Part shown: positions 51,289 to 59,588 of the stretch, in pieces
How the letters are laid out: the number at the start of each line of letters is the position of its first letter
Position numbering within the stretch: the stretch's first letter is position 1
Program-made: the position numbers and the translations under genes
NCBI RefSeq assembly: GCF_030345095.1
Contig: NZ_CP128360.1
Coordinates: 6,324,001-6,388,000, forward strand
Length of the DNA: 64,000 nt
Origin: Solwaraspora sp. WMMA2056
Lineage (GTDB): Bacteria; Actinomycetota; Actinomycetes; Mycobacteriales; Micromonosporaceae
Reading direction: 5' to 3'
Notes under the pieces: model-generated
Databases searched by the model: none
What the model was told of the DNA's origin: nothing
Seen by the model: only the letters and a program-made list of their open reading frames with translations

Positions 51289-52602
51289 TCAGCTCAGCCG
51301 GATCCGGTCACCGGAGTGGTCGAACAGCAGCAGCCGGTCCAGGTCGACCGCGACCGTCACGGAGTCACCCGGCCGGGCCGATGCCGGCATCGGCACCCGG
51401 ACCACCAGATCGCTGTCGTCGGTGTCCGGCCCGGCCGGGTCCGGCTCGTACACCGGGTAGAACCCGTACTCGGTCCGAGCCGTCGCGGGCGGCTCCCGAC
51501 GGCGCTGCTGCGGGATGATCCGGCCGATCGTCTGGCGCAGCTGCCGGGGCGGCGGATCCTCGGCCAACAGCTCCGCCAGGCGTACGTCCGGGTCGGGCAG
51601 ATCCAGCTGCGACTGCGCCGCGGCACCGGGCAGCCCGCCGGTCGTCACCCGTACCAGGGCCTCGTGGCCCAGGTTCTCGACCGCCCGGACCGTACCGCGC
51701 AGCGTCGCAGTGTCCCCCGCCGCGACCAGCCGCACCGCGTCGGCGCGCAACGCCACCACCGCCCGTTCGGTGTGGTGCGCCGCGAGGCCCGCCACCCGGG
51801 GGTCGTCCACCGGCAGGTCCAGGGTCTGCCCGCCGAGGTCGACGACGATCCGGTCCGGCTCGGCGTACACCGCACCCTGCAGCAGGCTGGTCCGTGGCGT
51901 GCCGAGGAACGCGGCGACGAACAGGTTCACCGGGTCGCCGTACACCTGGGCTGGCGGCCCGGCCTGTTGCAGCCGGCCTCGGCGCAGCACCGCCAACTGG
52001 TCGGCCATGGTCAACGCCTCGGTCTGGTCGTGTGTCACGTAGACGGTGGTGACCCCGTGCCGACGGGCCAGCCCGGTCACGTCCGCCCGCAACTGCGCCC
52101 GCAGCCCGACATCCAGGTTGGACAACGGCTCGTCGAGCAGGAACGCCTTCGGCTCGCGGATGATCGCCCGCGCCATCGCGACCCGCTGCCGCTGCCCGCC
52201 GGACAGTACGGTGGGCGAGCGGTGCAACTGCTCGGCGATGCCCAGCTCGGCGGCGACCGCGCGGATCCGCTGCTCACTCACCGACCCGTGCCCCATCCGT
52301 AGCGGAAAGACGATGTTCTGCGCGACGGTCAGGTGCGGGTACAGCGCGTAGTCCTGGAAGACCATGGCGACCTGGCGGCGCTGCGCCGACCAGTGGTCGG
52401 CGATCTCGCCGTCGATCAGCACGTGCCCGGAGGTCGGCGTCTCCAGCCCGGCCACCAGCCGAAGGATCGTCGACTTGCCACAGCCGGTCGGGCCGAGCAG
52501 CACCATGAACTGGCCCGGCTCGATCGCGAAGCTGACCCCGTCGACGGCCACGGTGCCGTCATCGAAGACCTTCGTCAACCGGTCGGCGGCGATGGCGACC
52601 AC
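51289..52602 (-). CDS. ABC transporter ATPase, MalK/UgpC type
   Basis: 437 residues. Walker A 'GPTGCGKST', signature 'LSGGQRQRVAMARA' and Walker B 'FLLDEPLSNLD' with 'VTHDQTEA', plus a C-terminal regulatory OB-like domain ('VVALRADAVRLVAAGDTATL') as in MalK/UgpC/MsiK. No permease or binding-protein gene is adjacent, so it may be a shared energy source for sugar importers (MsiK-like) or belong to the M50 cluster upstream. GTG 52602 with AGGAGGTGATC 4 nt upstream; GTG 52611 is inside the ribosome site. Confidence 0.92.
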   Translation of the reverse strand: MVAIAADRLTKVFDDGTVAVDGVSFAIEPGQFMVLLGPTGCGKSTILRLVAGLETPTSGHVLIDGEIADHWSAQRRQVAMVFQDYALYPHLTVAQNIVFPLRMGHGSVSEQRIRAVAAELGIAEQLHRSPTVLSGGQRQRVAMARAIIREPKAFLLDEPLSNLDVGLRAQLRADVTGLARRHGVTTVYVTHDQTEALTMADQLAVLRRGRLQQAGPPAQVYGDPVNLFVAAFLGTPRTSLLQGAVYAEPDRIVVDLGGQTLDLPVDDPRVAGLAAHHTERAVVALRADAVRLVAAGDTATLRGTVRAVENLGHEALVRVTTGGLPGAAAQSQLDLPDPDVRLAELLAEDPPPRQLRQTIGRIIPQQRRREPPATARTEYGFYPVYEPDPAGPDTDDSDLVVRVPMPASARPGDSVTVAVDLDRLLLFDHSGDRIRLS

Positions 52603-52605
52603 GGC

Positions 52606-52616
52606 GATCACCTCCT
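52606..52616 (-). promoter_or_regulatory. full Shine-Dalgarno of the ABC ATPase gene
   Basis: Minus-strand AGGAGGTGATC pairs completely with the 16S tail and sets GTG 52602 as the start. Confidence 0.75.
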
Positions 52617-52695
52617 GCCCCTATCGTCAGGGCAGGCAGGCATCGGCGCCAGTCCCTGTCGGCAGACGGACGGACAGCACCGGCGAGCGGTAACG

Positions 52696-53511
52696 TCAGC
52701 GTAGTTCCTCCGGCAACCGCAGGTTGTCGCCGAGCAGCCCGCCGCCGACCGGCGGAGTGGCCGGCGGGCCGACAGCGGCGGGCGGGGTCGGTGTCGACGG
52801 TGCCGGCTGCGCCGAGGGTGGCTGCTGAGTGACGCTGCGGTCGAGCCAGCCGTCACCGTCGTCGTCGTAGGCGACTGTCTCGAAGTGGCCGTCACCGTCG
52901 ACGTCGTAGGCAGCCGACTCCACCAGGCCGTCGGCGTCGTCGTCGCGGCCGACGAAGTCGACCCGGCCGTCGCCGTCGTGGTCGACGAGGATGTCCACCC
53001 CGCCGTCGGCCCGGCCCCGCACCAGGTGCTGGTCCCATTCGCCGTCACCGTCGACGTCGACCCGGGTCCGGTAGCCCTCCGGGACCGCCGGCTCGACCGG
53101 CTCGACCGGCGCCGACCCGAACCCGGCGGGCTCCACGGGGGCCGCGCCGAACTCAGCGGAGGGCACCGCCGGTGCCGGGCCGAGGCCGCTGACCGCCGGG
53201 TCCGCCGCGCCGAACCCGCTCGCCGGTGGTTGTGCCCCGCCGAACCCGCTCACCGCCGACCCGATGTCGCCGAAGCCGTCCAGCATGCCGGTGAGCGGGC
53301 TGAAAAGGCCGAAGGCGCTGGACTGGTTGGCCCGGGTCTCCACCGCCGCCGTCGCGCCGGGCGCGGCGTCACCGGCCTGGGTCGCCAGCAGCTCACGTTC
53401 GTCGGCGGTCAGCTGGTAGCCGGCGAGCGCGCCGACCGGGTCGGCGGCGAGCCGGGCCGCGAACCCGGCGTCGGTGAGCAGCCGTTCGAGCACGGTGTCG
53501 AAATCACTCAT
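52696..53511 (-). CDS. protein with RiPP-leader-like N-terminus and five DxDxDG loops
   Basis: 271 residues. The first 45 ('FDTVLERLLTDAGFAARLAADP', 'LAGYQLTADERELLATQAG') match the style of NHLP/Os1348-type leader domains. A Gly/Phe/Ala-rich low-complexity segment follows (repeated 'SGFG'). Then come five EF-hand-like calcium loops: 'VDVDGDGEWD', 'VDHDGDGRVD', 'RDDDADGLVE', 'YDVDGDGHFE', 'YDDDGDGWLD'. A Pro/Thr tail ends it. It may be an exported calcium-binding surface protein or a precursor handled by the M50 protein upstream. ATG 53511 overlaps the previous stop by 1 nt. Confidence 0.75.
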   Translation of the reverse strand: MSDFDTVLERLLTDAGFAARLAADPVGALAGYQLTADERELLATQAGDAAPGATAAVETRANQSSAFGLFSPLTGMLDGFGDIGSAVSGFGGAQPPASGFGAADPAVSGLGPAPAVPSAEFGAAPVEPAGFGSAPVEPVEPAVPEGYRTRVDVDGDGEWDQHLVRGRADGGVDILVDHDGDGRVDFVGRDDDADGLVESAAYDVDGDGHFETVAYDDDGDGWLDRSVTQQPPSAQPAPSTPTPPAAVGPPATPPVGGGLLGDNLRLPEELR

Positions 53512-53726
53512 CAGTCCAGCTCCGGCATGGGTACGGGCTGCGGCCGGGGCCGGCAGGTGCCGCACTGCAACGCGTCCTCCACCACCAGGCCCTCAGCCCG
53601 GCCCCGGCGTTCGGAGCGGTGCACCTCCAGCAGGTACGGGCCGAAGCGGGCGTGGTCCTCACACACGCCACGGCCGCAGAACCGGCAGCCGCCCCGCGCC
53701 GGCTTCGGGCAGAACCAACACAGCAC
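53511..53726 (-). CDS. Cys/His-rich mini-protein of the M50 cluster
   Basis: 71 residues. Zinc-finger-like spacing: 'MLCWFCPKPARGGCRFCGRGVCEDHARFG' (split, C-x2-C-x8-C-x2-C-x4-C-x2-H) and a late C-x2-C ('QCGTCRP'). It may bind one or two zinc ions. It is 13 bp after the M50 gene and coupled to the next gene (TGATG). Probably an accessory or regulator of the cluster; no family assigned. Confidence 0.75.
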   Translation of the reverse strand: MLCWFCPKPARGGCRFCGRGVCEDHARFGPYLLEVHRSERRGRAEGLVVEDALQCGTCRPRPQPVPMPELD

Positions 53727-53739
53727 CTGTCATCTCCAC

Positions 53740-56700
53740 TCAGCTGAGGTTCGTCGAAGCCGCCGTCGCCGAGCAGCCGGCGACGGTGACTGTTGCAGAC
53801 AGTGTCGCCCTACGCCCGCTCTGGTCAGTCGCCACCGCCTCGATGTCGAGGGGCCCACCCTCGTTCGGCTTGCCGGAGTACCGGAACGGGCCGACCTCAC
53901 CGTAGTACGTGTCCCCGTCCCGCTGCATGGGCGTGCCCCCGGACACGAAGCCGGTCCACGACAGCGCGACAGAAACCCCTTCGACCTGGCCGGACACCCG
54001 CACGGCGGCGAACGCGATGGTCGAGTTCGGCCCTCCGCAGGGATTACCATCGGCCGCCTGTCCGATCTCCCCGCGCGGCTGGTTGACCCAGGCGATCTCG
54101 AGTGACGGCGGTGGCGGCGTAGTCGGCGGTGGCGACGAGGGCGGTGGGCTGGACGGTGGCGGGCTGGTGGACGGCGGTGCCGACGTCGGCGGCGGGCTGG
54201 ACGGCGGGCCCGTGGTGGGCGGCGGAGCCGGCGTCGACGGGCGGGGCGTCGGGCTGGCCGTCGGCGTCAGACCGGGCACCGGAAGCTGACTGACGGTCGG
54301 GCTCGGCGCCGGGGTCGGTACCGGCTGGCTGGTGGCGGAGAGATCCGGCGACGGGCTCTGCACCGTCGGTGCCTCCGGTGTCGTACTGCCGCCGGGCACC
54401 GGGGCGCTCGGGGTACCGCCGGGTGGGTCGATCGGGGAGCCGTCGCCGCAGCCCAGCTCCTCACCGGTGGCCCGCTGCCGGACGCCGTCACGGCGGACCT
54501 CGCCGGTCGAGGTGCGGACGGTGCCGGCGTTGACCGCGAACCACGCCTCGCCCCGGTTGGCCACGATCGTGCCGCCGCTGTCGATGGTCAGCGCCAGCGG
54601 TCGGAAGGCCCCGGAGGTGCTGGCGGTGTCCGCGAGGATCCGGCCCCGGTCCAGGGTGAGTTCCCCGCTGGGCGCGACCGGTCGGGTCCCGCTGCTGGTC
54701 AACGTACCGATCTGTGCCTGCGATCCCGCGCACAGCACGCTGGCCGCGCCGCCCCGGAAGACCAGCTCCCCGGTGGACCGTGACTCGACCTCGACGCGGT
54801 CGCCGGCGGCGACGTACGTGGCCGCACCGTCACGCAACATGACGACCCGGCCGGTCACGGTGTGCACCTCGACGGTGCCCCGCTCGGCGCGCAGCAACGC
54901 CCGGTCGGCCGGCATCTCCGCCCACGCCGGGCCGGGGACCAGGTTGCCGCCGGTGATCAGCAACGCGAACAGCAGCAGGAGCAGGACCAGCCACCAGAGG
55001 CGGCGTTCGAACCGACGGTCGATCCGGTCGTCGACGGTGACCGGCGGCGGCCCCGGCGGTGCGGCCAGCGGCGGGTAGTCGGCCGGCGGGTGGGCCCCGC
55101 TGGCCGGGGCGCCGCCCCGGACCGCCGCCGCGCCGCTTGCCGCCACCTCGTCGGGTGCGGCGCCGAGCAGCAGCGGCAGCCCGGCGACCGCCGGCAGCTG
55201 CCACAGCCGCGCCGGTGTGCGGGTCGTCGCGACCACGTCCGGTGGTTCGGCGCCGACCGGACCGATCATCGTGCCGCGCCGCAGCTCGGTGCCGTCCATC
55301 AGGGCGATCACGCCCGATTCGAGGACCACCGCGTCGTACGGGCCGGACAGCCGCACCGGCGCGCCGGGCGGCAGCGACACCGGCCGGGCCCGGGACACCA
55401 GGCCGAGCCGGTCCTCCATGGTCAGGTCGGCCAGCGCGGGTGTCTCGGCGAGCAGCGCCTCGGCGGCGGCCCGGTCGGCTGGCGGCGGCCCCGGCAGTGG
55501 GCCGACGACGGTGGCGACCGCCGACGACGGCACCGCGAGCAGCGTGGTGCCGGCGGTGTGCCAGGTGAGCGTGGCTGGGGTGCCGGTGAGCGCGCCGGCC
55601 AGGCCGACCAGCCCACCGGGGCCGAGTCGTTGCCGTACGGTGCCGGCCGGGTCGCCCGGCGCGCGGCCCTCCACCGCGCCGTCGACGACGACGAACACGG
55701 CGGGCTGGGCGGCACCGGCGACGACCAGTTGCTCACCGGTGCGCGGATGCACCCAGCGGGCCTGCGCGGCCAGCCGGTTCAGCGCGCTCGGTGACAGGGT
55801 CCGCAGGGCGCTGGCGCGCAGCGCGTCCAGCCGGCGCGGCAGGTCCGCTGTCTGCCGTCGCTGCGCGAGTGCGCGCCGCAGCCGCCGTCCGAGCCGGGCC
55901 AGCCCGCCGAACGCCAGGTAGACAAGTGGGGCGGCCAGCCCGGCGAGCACCGCCGCCAGCAGCAGCCGGGCCGGCCAACCGGAGCGCCACAGCCCGAGGA
56001 CCAGACCGGCGACCCGGTCGGTCCAGATCCGCCAGAACAGGTTGACCGCGATGACCAGCCAGAGCACGGCGAGCATGCCGTACAGGGCGACCAGTCGGCC
56101 TTCCCGGTCCAGCGTCGCCCAACGCGGGCCACGGCGGCGCAGCCGCCCGGTGACGTACGCCAGCCCCCGGGCCCGCAGGTTGGGGATCTCCAACCAGTCC
56201 ATCAGCAGGTAGTAGCCGTCGAGGGCGAGGAACGGGTTGAGGTTGAACAGGGCGTTGAGGTACCAGGCGAAGGCGAGTTTGAACGTCCACGGCGCGGCGG
56301 CGGGGAACAGGACCCCGACGAGTCCGGCGACCCCGGCCAGGACGAGCCCGGCGGCCGGGCCGGCGGCGGTGGTGATCAGCCGGGACCGGCGGCCGGCCAT
56401 CCACACGTCGGTGGTGTCGACGAAGACCGACGGGATGCCGAAGTAGATCAGGAAACCGGCGGCGGGCACCCGCCGGCCGGCGTGCCTGGTGGCCAGCGCG
56501 TGGCCGAGTTCGTGGCAGGCGAGGGCGACGACGTTGAGCCCGAGCAGCACCGCCGCGCCGGCCACGTACGAGCCGTTGGTGAGGAACACCGCCTGCTCGC
56601 CGCGCCACCAGGTCCAGCAGAAGGCGAGGAACCCGGCGAGCGCGACGACCCCGAGCACGCCCGCCGCGACGCGGGTGAACAGAAACCGGCCGCCGCCCCG

Positions 56701-57234
56701 GTAGAGGGCACCGATCAGCGGGTCGACGTCGGCCAGCACGGTACGTCGGCCCCGCGCGACGGCCAGCAGGGTCCGGCCCAGCCGCAGCGGCCAGGGGCGA
56801 CGGTGCACCCGGTCCAGCGGGCGGAACGCGTCCACCGGCAGCTCGGCGAGCATCCGGTTGCCGGCCAGGTCGGCGACGACCCGGGTGACCTGGTCGGGGG
56901 CGAGCCGGCCGGCGATGCGGGCGAACTCGGCGACCAGTCGGGCTACCGTACGGGTGCCGTCCATCAGCTGGGCCAGCTGCCACTCGTGCGGGGTGAGCCG
57001 CAGGTAGCAGGCACCGCCGCCGTCGGGCGAGCGGAGCATCACGTACGGCATGCCGCGGACCGAGACGAGTTCGACGTTCTCGATGCCGGTGCGCAGCACG
57101 GGCCGGGCGCGGGCCGGGTTGAGCCGTTCGACGACGGCGGCCCACAGGCCGGCGTCGGCGGGGGCGACCGGCTGGCCCGGTGCCCGACCGGCCAGGGCCT
57201 CCCACACGTTCATCCGGGTCTCGACGACCGTCAC
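53740..57234 (-). CDS. PqqD-like/M50 metalloprotease/cNMP-like/FecR-like membrane protein
   Basis: 1164 residues. Residues about 50-135 resemble a PqqD/RRE domain ('YVMLRSPDGGGACYLRLTPHEWQLAQLMDG'-type, split), a peptide-recognition fold. The M50 intramembrane protease follows: H-E-L-G-H at 241-245, 'FNLNPFLALDGYYLL' near 330. Residues about 480-590 look like a cNMP-binding fold. A late membrane helix ('LWWLVLLLLLFALLITGG') precedes a FecR-like region ('TVEVHTVTGRVVMLRDG'), a Pro/Ser/Thr linker and an Ig-like end. It would recognise and cleave or export a peptide. GTG 57234, GGAGGA 7 nt upstream. Confidence 0.85.
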   Translation of the reverse strand: MTVVETRMNVWEALAGRAPGQPVAPADAGLWAAVVERLNPARARPVLRTGIENVELVSVRGMPYVMLRSPDGGGACYLRLTPHEWQLAQLMDGTRTVARLVAEFARIAGRLAPDQVTRVVADLAGNRMLAELPVDAFRPLDRVHRRPWPLRLGRTLLAVARGRRTVLADVDPLIGALYRGGGRFLFTRVAAGVLGVVALAGFLAFCWTWWRGEQAVFLTNGSYVAGAAVLLGLNVVALACHELGHALATRHAGRRVPAAGFLIYFGIPSVFVDTTDVWMAGRRSRLITTAAGPAAGLVLAGVAGLVGVLFPAAAPWTFKLAFAWYLNALFNLNPFLALDGYYLLMDWLEIPNLRARGLAYVTGRLRRRGPRWATLDREGRLVALYGMLAVLWLVIAVNLFWRIWTDRVAGLVLGLWRSGWPARLLLAAVLAGLAAPLVYLAFGGLARLGRRLRRALAQRRQTADLPRRLDALRASALRTLSPSALNRLAAQARWVHPRTGEQLVVAGAAQPAVFVVVDGAVEGRAPGDPAGTVRQRLGPGGLVGLAGALTGTPATLTWHTAGTTLLAVPSSAVATVVGPLPGPPPADRAAAEALLAETPALADLTMEDRLGLVSRARPVSLPPGAPVRLSGPYDAVVLESGVIALMDGTELRRGTMIGPVGAEPPDVVATTRTPARLWQLPAVAGLPLLLGAAPDEVAASGAAAVRGGAPASGAHPPADYPPLAAPPGPPPVTVDDRIDRRFERRLWWLVLLLLLFALLITGGNLVPGPAWAEMPADRALLRAERGTVEVHTVTGRVVMLRDGAATYVAAGDRVEVESRSTGELVFRGGAASVLCAGSQAQIGTLTSSGTRPVAPSGELTLDRGRILADTASTSGAFRPLALTIDSGGTIVANRGEAWFAVNAGTVRTSTGEVRRDGVRQRATGEELGCGDGSPIDPPGGTPSAPVPGGSTTPEAPTVQSPSPDLSATSQPVPTPAPSPTVSQLPVPGLTPTASPTPRPSTPAPPPTTGPPSSPPPTSAPPSTSPPPSSPPPSSPPPTTPPPPSLEIAWVNQPRGEIGQAADGNPCGGPNSTIAFAAVRVSGQVEGVSVALSWTGFVSGGTPMQRDGDTYYGEVGPFRYSGKPNEGGPLDIEAVATDQSGRRATLSATVTVAGCSATAASTNLS

Positions 57235-57358
57235 TGCCTGCTCCTCCGCGGGTCTTCGCGGCTGCAGGCTAGCCCGCCCGGCCGGCCATGCGCGACTACT
57301 GGACCGCTGTGGGACAGCATGTCCTGCGGAAAAAGTCTCGTCGATCGACTACGCGGGG

Positions 57359-57820
57359 TCAGCGACTCATCCTTTCGGTCAATGCCCGCGCCCGGAACAT
57401 CTGCACCCGCTTGGCCGTCCGCACCACATAGGATCGCAGCAGAGTGGGCATCCGGAGACTCACTGTCACGTTTACGACGGATCCGGCGTCGGCCGGCTCG
57501 ACGTCGAACACGAAGCGGACCGACACCCGGGCCGGGCTGCGGACCTCCATCACCAGCTGACGGCCCGGCTCGGTGACGGTCTGACGTACGTGAAGAATGT
57601 TGTCGTAGCGCAGTGGACCGACGATGCGGAAGCGCTCCACCGCGACGAAGCTCAGGACCGCGCGCCCGGCGTCGTCGGTCCCGGCCGTGATGTCGCGGAC
57701 CGCGACGATCAACGGGGACAACCCGATGTGGTTGGTCGGCTCGGCCAGGTGAGCGTGGACCCGGCCGGCGGCCGCCGCGACCACGAACCGGTCGGTGAAG
57801 GTCTCGGTACGCATCGACAT
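57359..57820 (-). CDS. SRPBCC-family protein
   Basis: 153 residues with the helix-grip fold: 'FTDRFVVAAAAGRVHAHLAEPTNHIGLSPLI', 'VLSFVAVERFRIVGPLRYDN' and 'VVNVTVSLRMPTLLRSYV'. The C-terminal helix is basic. No ligand assigned. It lies between the HtrA operon's terminator and the M50 cluster and is transcribed on its own promoter. Confidence 0.82.
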   Translation of the reverse strand: MSMRTETFTDRFVVAAAAGRVHAHLAEPTNHIGLSPLIVAVRDITAGTDDAGRAVLSFVAVERFRIVGPLRYDNILHVRQTVTEPGRQLVMEVRSPARVSVRFVFDVEPADAGSVVNVTVSLRMPTLLRSYVVRTAKRVQMFRARALTERMSR

Positions 57821-57844
57821 GGATGGTAGCCAGCGGACGAAACG

Positions 57845-57893
57845 AAGCGGCGGGCGACGTGACCAACCCCCTTGGTCACGCCGCCCGCCGCTT
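57845..57893 (-). terminator. terminator hairpin after the HtrA operon
   Basis: A 22-bp stem with one mismatch and a 5-nt loop (AAGCGGCGGGCG... pairing) lies 86 nt beyond the HtrA stop on the minus strand, ahead of the SRPBCC start. On that strand a T-containing run follows. Confidence 0.85.
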
Positions 57894-57978
57894 CTTCTGG
57901 GGAGGCAAGTTCGATGTCGTCGGTGCCCCGCGCCGGGCCGGTGTCGGTGCGCCGGCGCGGGTCAACGCCCGACAGGTG

Positions 57979-59526
57979 TCACGGCGCCTCGGCCAGGGTC
58001 GCCGTCACGGTCTGCTCCTCGCCGTCACGCTGGTAGGTGATCTCGATCTGGTCGCCGACCGCGCCGGCCTGCACCGCCGAGACCAGGTCGTCGGCGTCGT
58101 TGACGATCGTGTCGCCGACCCTGGTGACCACGTCGCCCTGGGCGATGCCGGCACGGTCCGCCGGGCTGCCCTCCTCGACCGCCGCGATCATCGCGCCGCC
58201 GCCGTCCGCAGGGGTCACGTTCACCCCGAGGTACGGGTGGCTGATCTCTTCGCCGGCCATCAGCGCCTCGGCGACGTCCTTGGCCTTGTTGCTGGGGATC
58301 GCGAAGCCGACGCCGATGTTGCCCTCGCCCTGGCCGGAGGTGGCGATCGCGGTGTTGATGCCGATCACCTCGCCGTTGGTGTTGACCAGCGCGCCGCCGG
58401 AGTTGCCCGGGTTGATCGGGGCGTCGGTCTGCAACAGTCCGGACATCGAGGTGACCTGGCCGCCACCACCACCGAACGGGTTCTGCTGCTGGCTGCCACC
58501 GACCTGGATGGTGCGGTCCTGCGCGCTGATGATGCCGGCGGTCACCGAACCCTGCAGGCCGAGCGGGCTGCCCAGGGCGAGCACCGTGTCACCGACCCGC
58601 ATGCTGCTGCTGTCGCCGAACGTCGCCGGAGACAGCCCCTCGGTCTCCTCGACCTGGATCACCGCCAGATCGGTCCGGGCGTCGGTGCCGATCACCCGAC
58701 CCTGCGTGGAGCTGCCGTCGGCGAAGTAGACCTCGACCGCCCCGCCCTGGGCGGACTCGACGACGTGGTTGTTGGTGAGGATTAAACCCTCGGTGTTCAG
58801 CACCACGCCCGAGCCTTCGCCCGACCCGGTGGAGATCGACACGACGCTGTCCTGGACCGCGTCGGCGATCTCGGCGAGCGACGACCGGTCGACCACCGGT
58901 GCCGCTTCGCCGCTGCCACTGGTGCGGACCGTCGGCGACGACGAGCTGCCGTCGAAGGCCGCGACCACTGCCCCACCCACGACGCCGGAGCCGAGCATCA
59001 ACGCGAGGACGACCGCCGCGCCGGCGACGATCCGACCGATCCGGCGGGGCCGTCGGCCGTCGGCGGCGGCCTGCGCGGCCGCGCCGGGCGGTGGTGTCCA
59101 GATGGTGTGCCCTGCCTGTCCGTAGCCGTGGCCGGCGTACGGGTGGCTCTGGTTCCACTGCTGCCCGTAGATGACCTGGGCGTACCCGGGGGCGTAGGGC
59201 CCGGCGGCCGGTGGTCGGCCGGCCGACGGCGTCGCCTGCCCGGCGGCCGGCGCCTGCCCGGCGGGCGACGACGGTCCGGCGGCCGGCGGGGCGGTGACCG
59301 GGTGGTCGGCGACGGCGTCGGCCGGTGGGGCCTGCTGGCCGGCGTACGGCTGGTTGGTGGGCGTCCAGTCGCTGGACTGCCGCTCGGCGGCACCCGCTGC
59401 GGCACCGGCGGTAGCGCCGGCGGCGGTGCTACCGGGCTGCCCGGCGGCGGGGGCCTGCCAGGGGCTGGCCGGCGGTTGAGCCTTGTCCGACGGCTCCGCC
59501 GGCGGCGTGGTCTCGTGCTCGCTCAT
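57979..59526 (-). CDS. HtrA/PepD-type serine protease with PDZ domain
   Basis: 515 residues. A long cytoplasmic Pro/Ala/Gly-rich N-terminus, one membrane anchor ('IGRIVAGAAVVLALMLGSGVVG'), the trypsin-like domain with His in 'LTNNHVVESA', Asp in 'ARTDLAVIQV' and Ser in 'NPGNSGGALVN', then a PDZ domain ('YLGVNVTP', 'GSPADRAGIAQGDVVTRVG'). It degrades or refolds damaged envelope proteins outside the membrane. ATG 59526 is chosen; ATG 59592 overlaps the kinase stop (ATGA) and would add 22 residues. Third gene of the RR-HK-HtrA operon. Confidence 0.93.
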   Translation of the reverse strand: MSEHETTPPAEPSDKAQPPASPWQAPAAGQPGSTAAGATAGAAAGAAERQSSDWTPTNQPYAGQQAPPADAVADHPVTAPPAAGPSSPAGQAPAAGQATPSAGRPPAAGPYAPGYAQVIYGQQWNQSHPYAGHGYGQAGHTIWTPPPGAAAQAAADGRRPRRIGRIVAGAAVVLALMLGSGVVGGAVVAAFDGSSSSPTVRTSGSGEAAPVVDRSSLAEIADAVQDSVVSISTGSGEGSGVVLNTEGLILTNNHVVESAQGGAVEVYFADGSSTQGRVIGTDARTDLAVIQVEETEGLSPATFGDSSSMRVGDTVLALGSPLGLQGSVTAGIISAQDRTIQVGGSQQQNPFGGGGGQVTSMSGLLQTDAPINPGNSGGALVNTNGEVIGINTAIATSGQGEGNIGVGFAIPSNKAKDVAEALMAGEEISHPYLGVNVTPADGGGAMIAAVEEGSPADRAGIAQGDVVTRVGDTIVNDADDLVSAVQAGAVGDQIEITYQRDGEEQTVTATLAEAP

Positions 59527-59588
59527 AGGTTCAGCTTGCCCCTCGGCTCTTTGCTCCACCTGTTTTCCCGCTGAGCCTTTGCTGAGAG

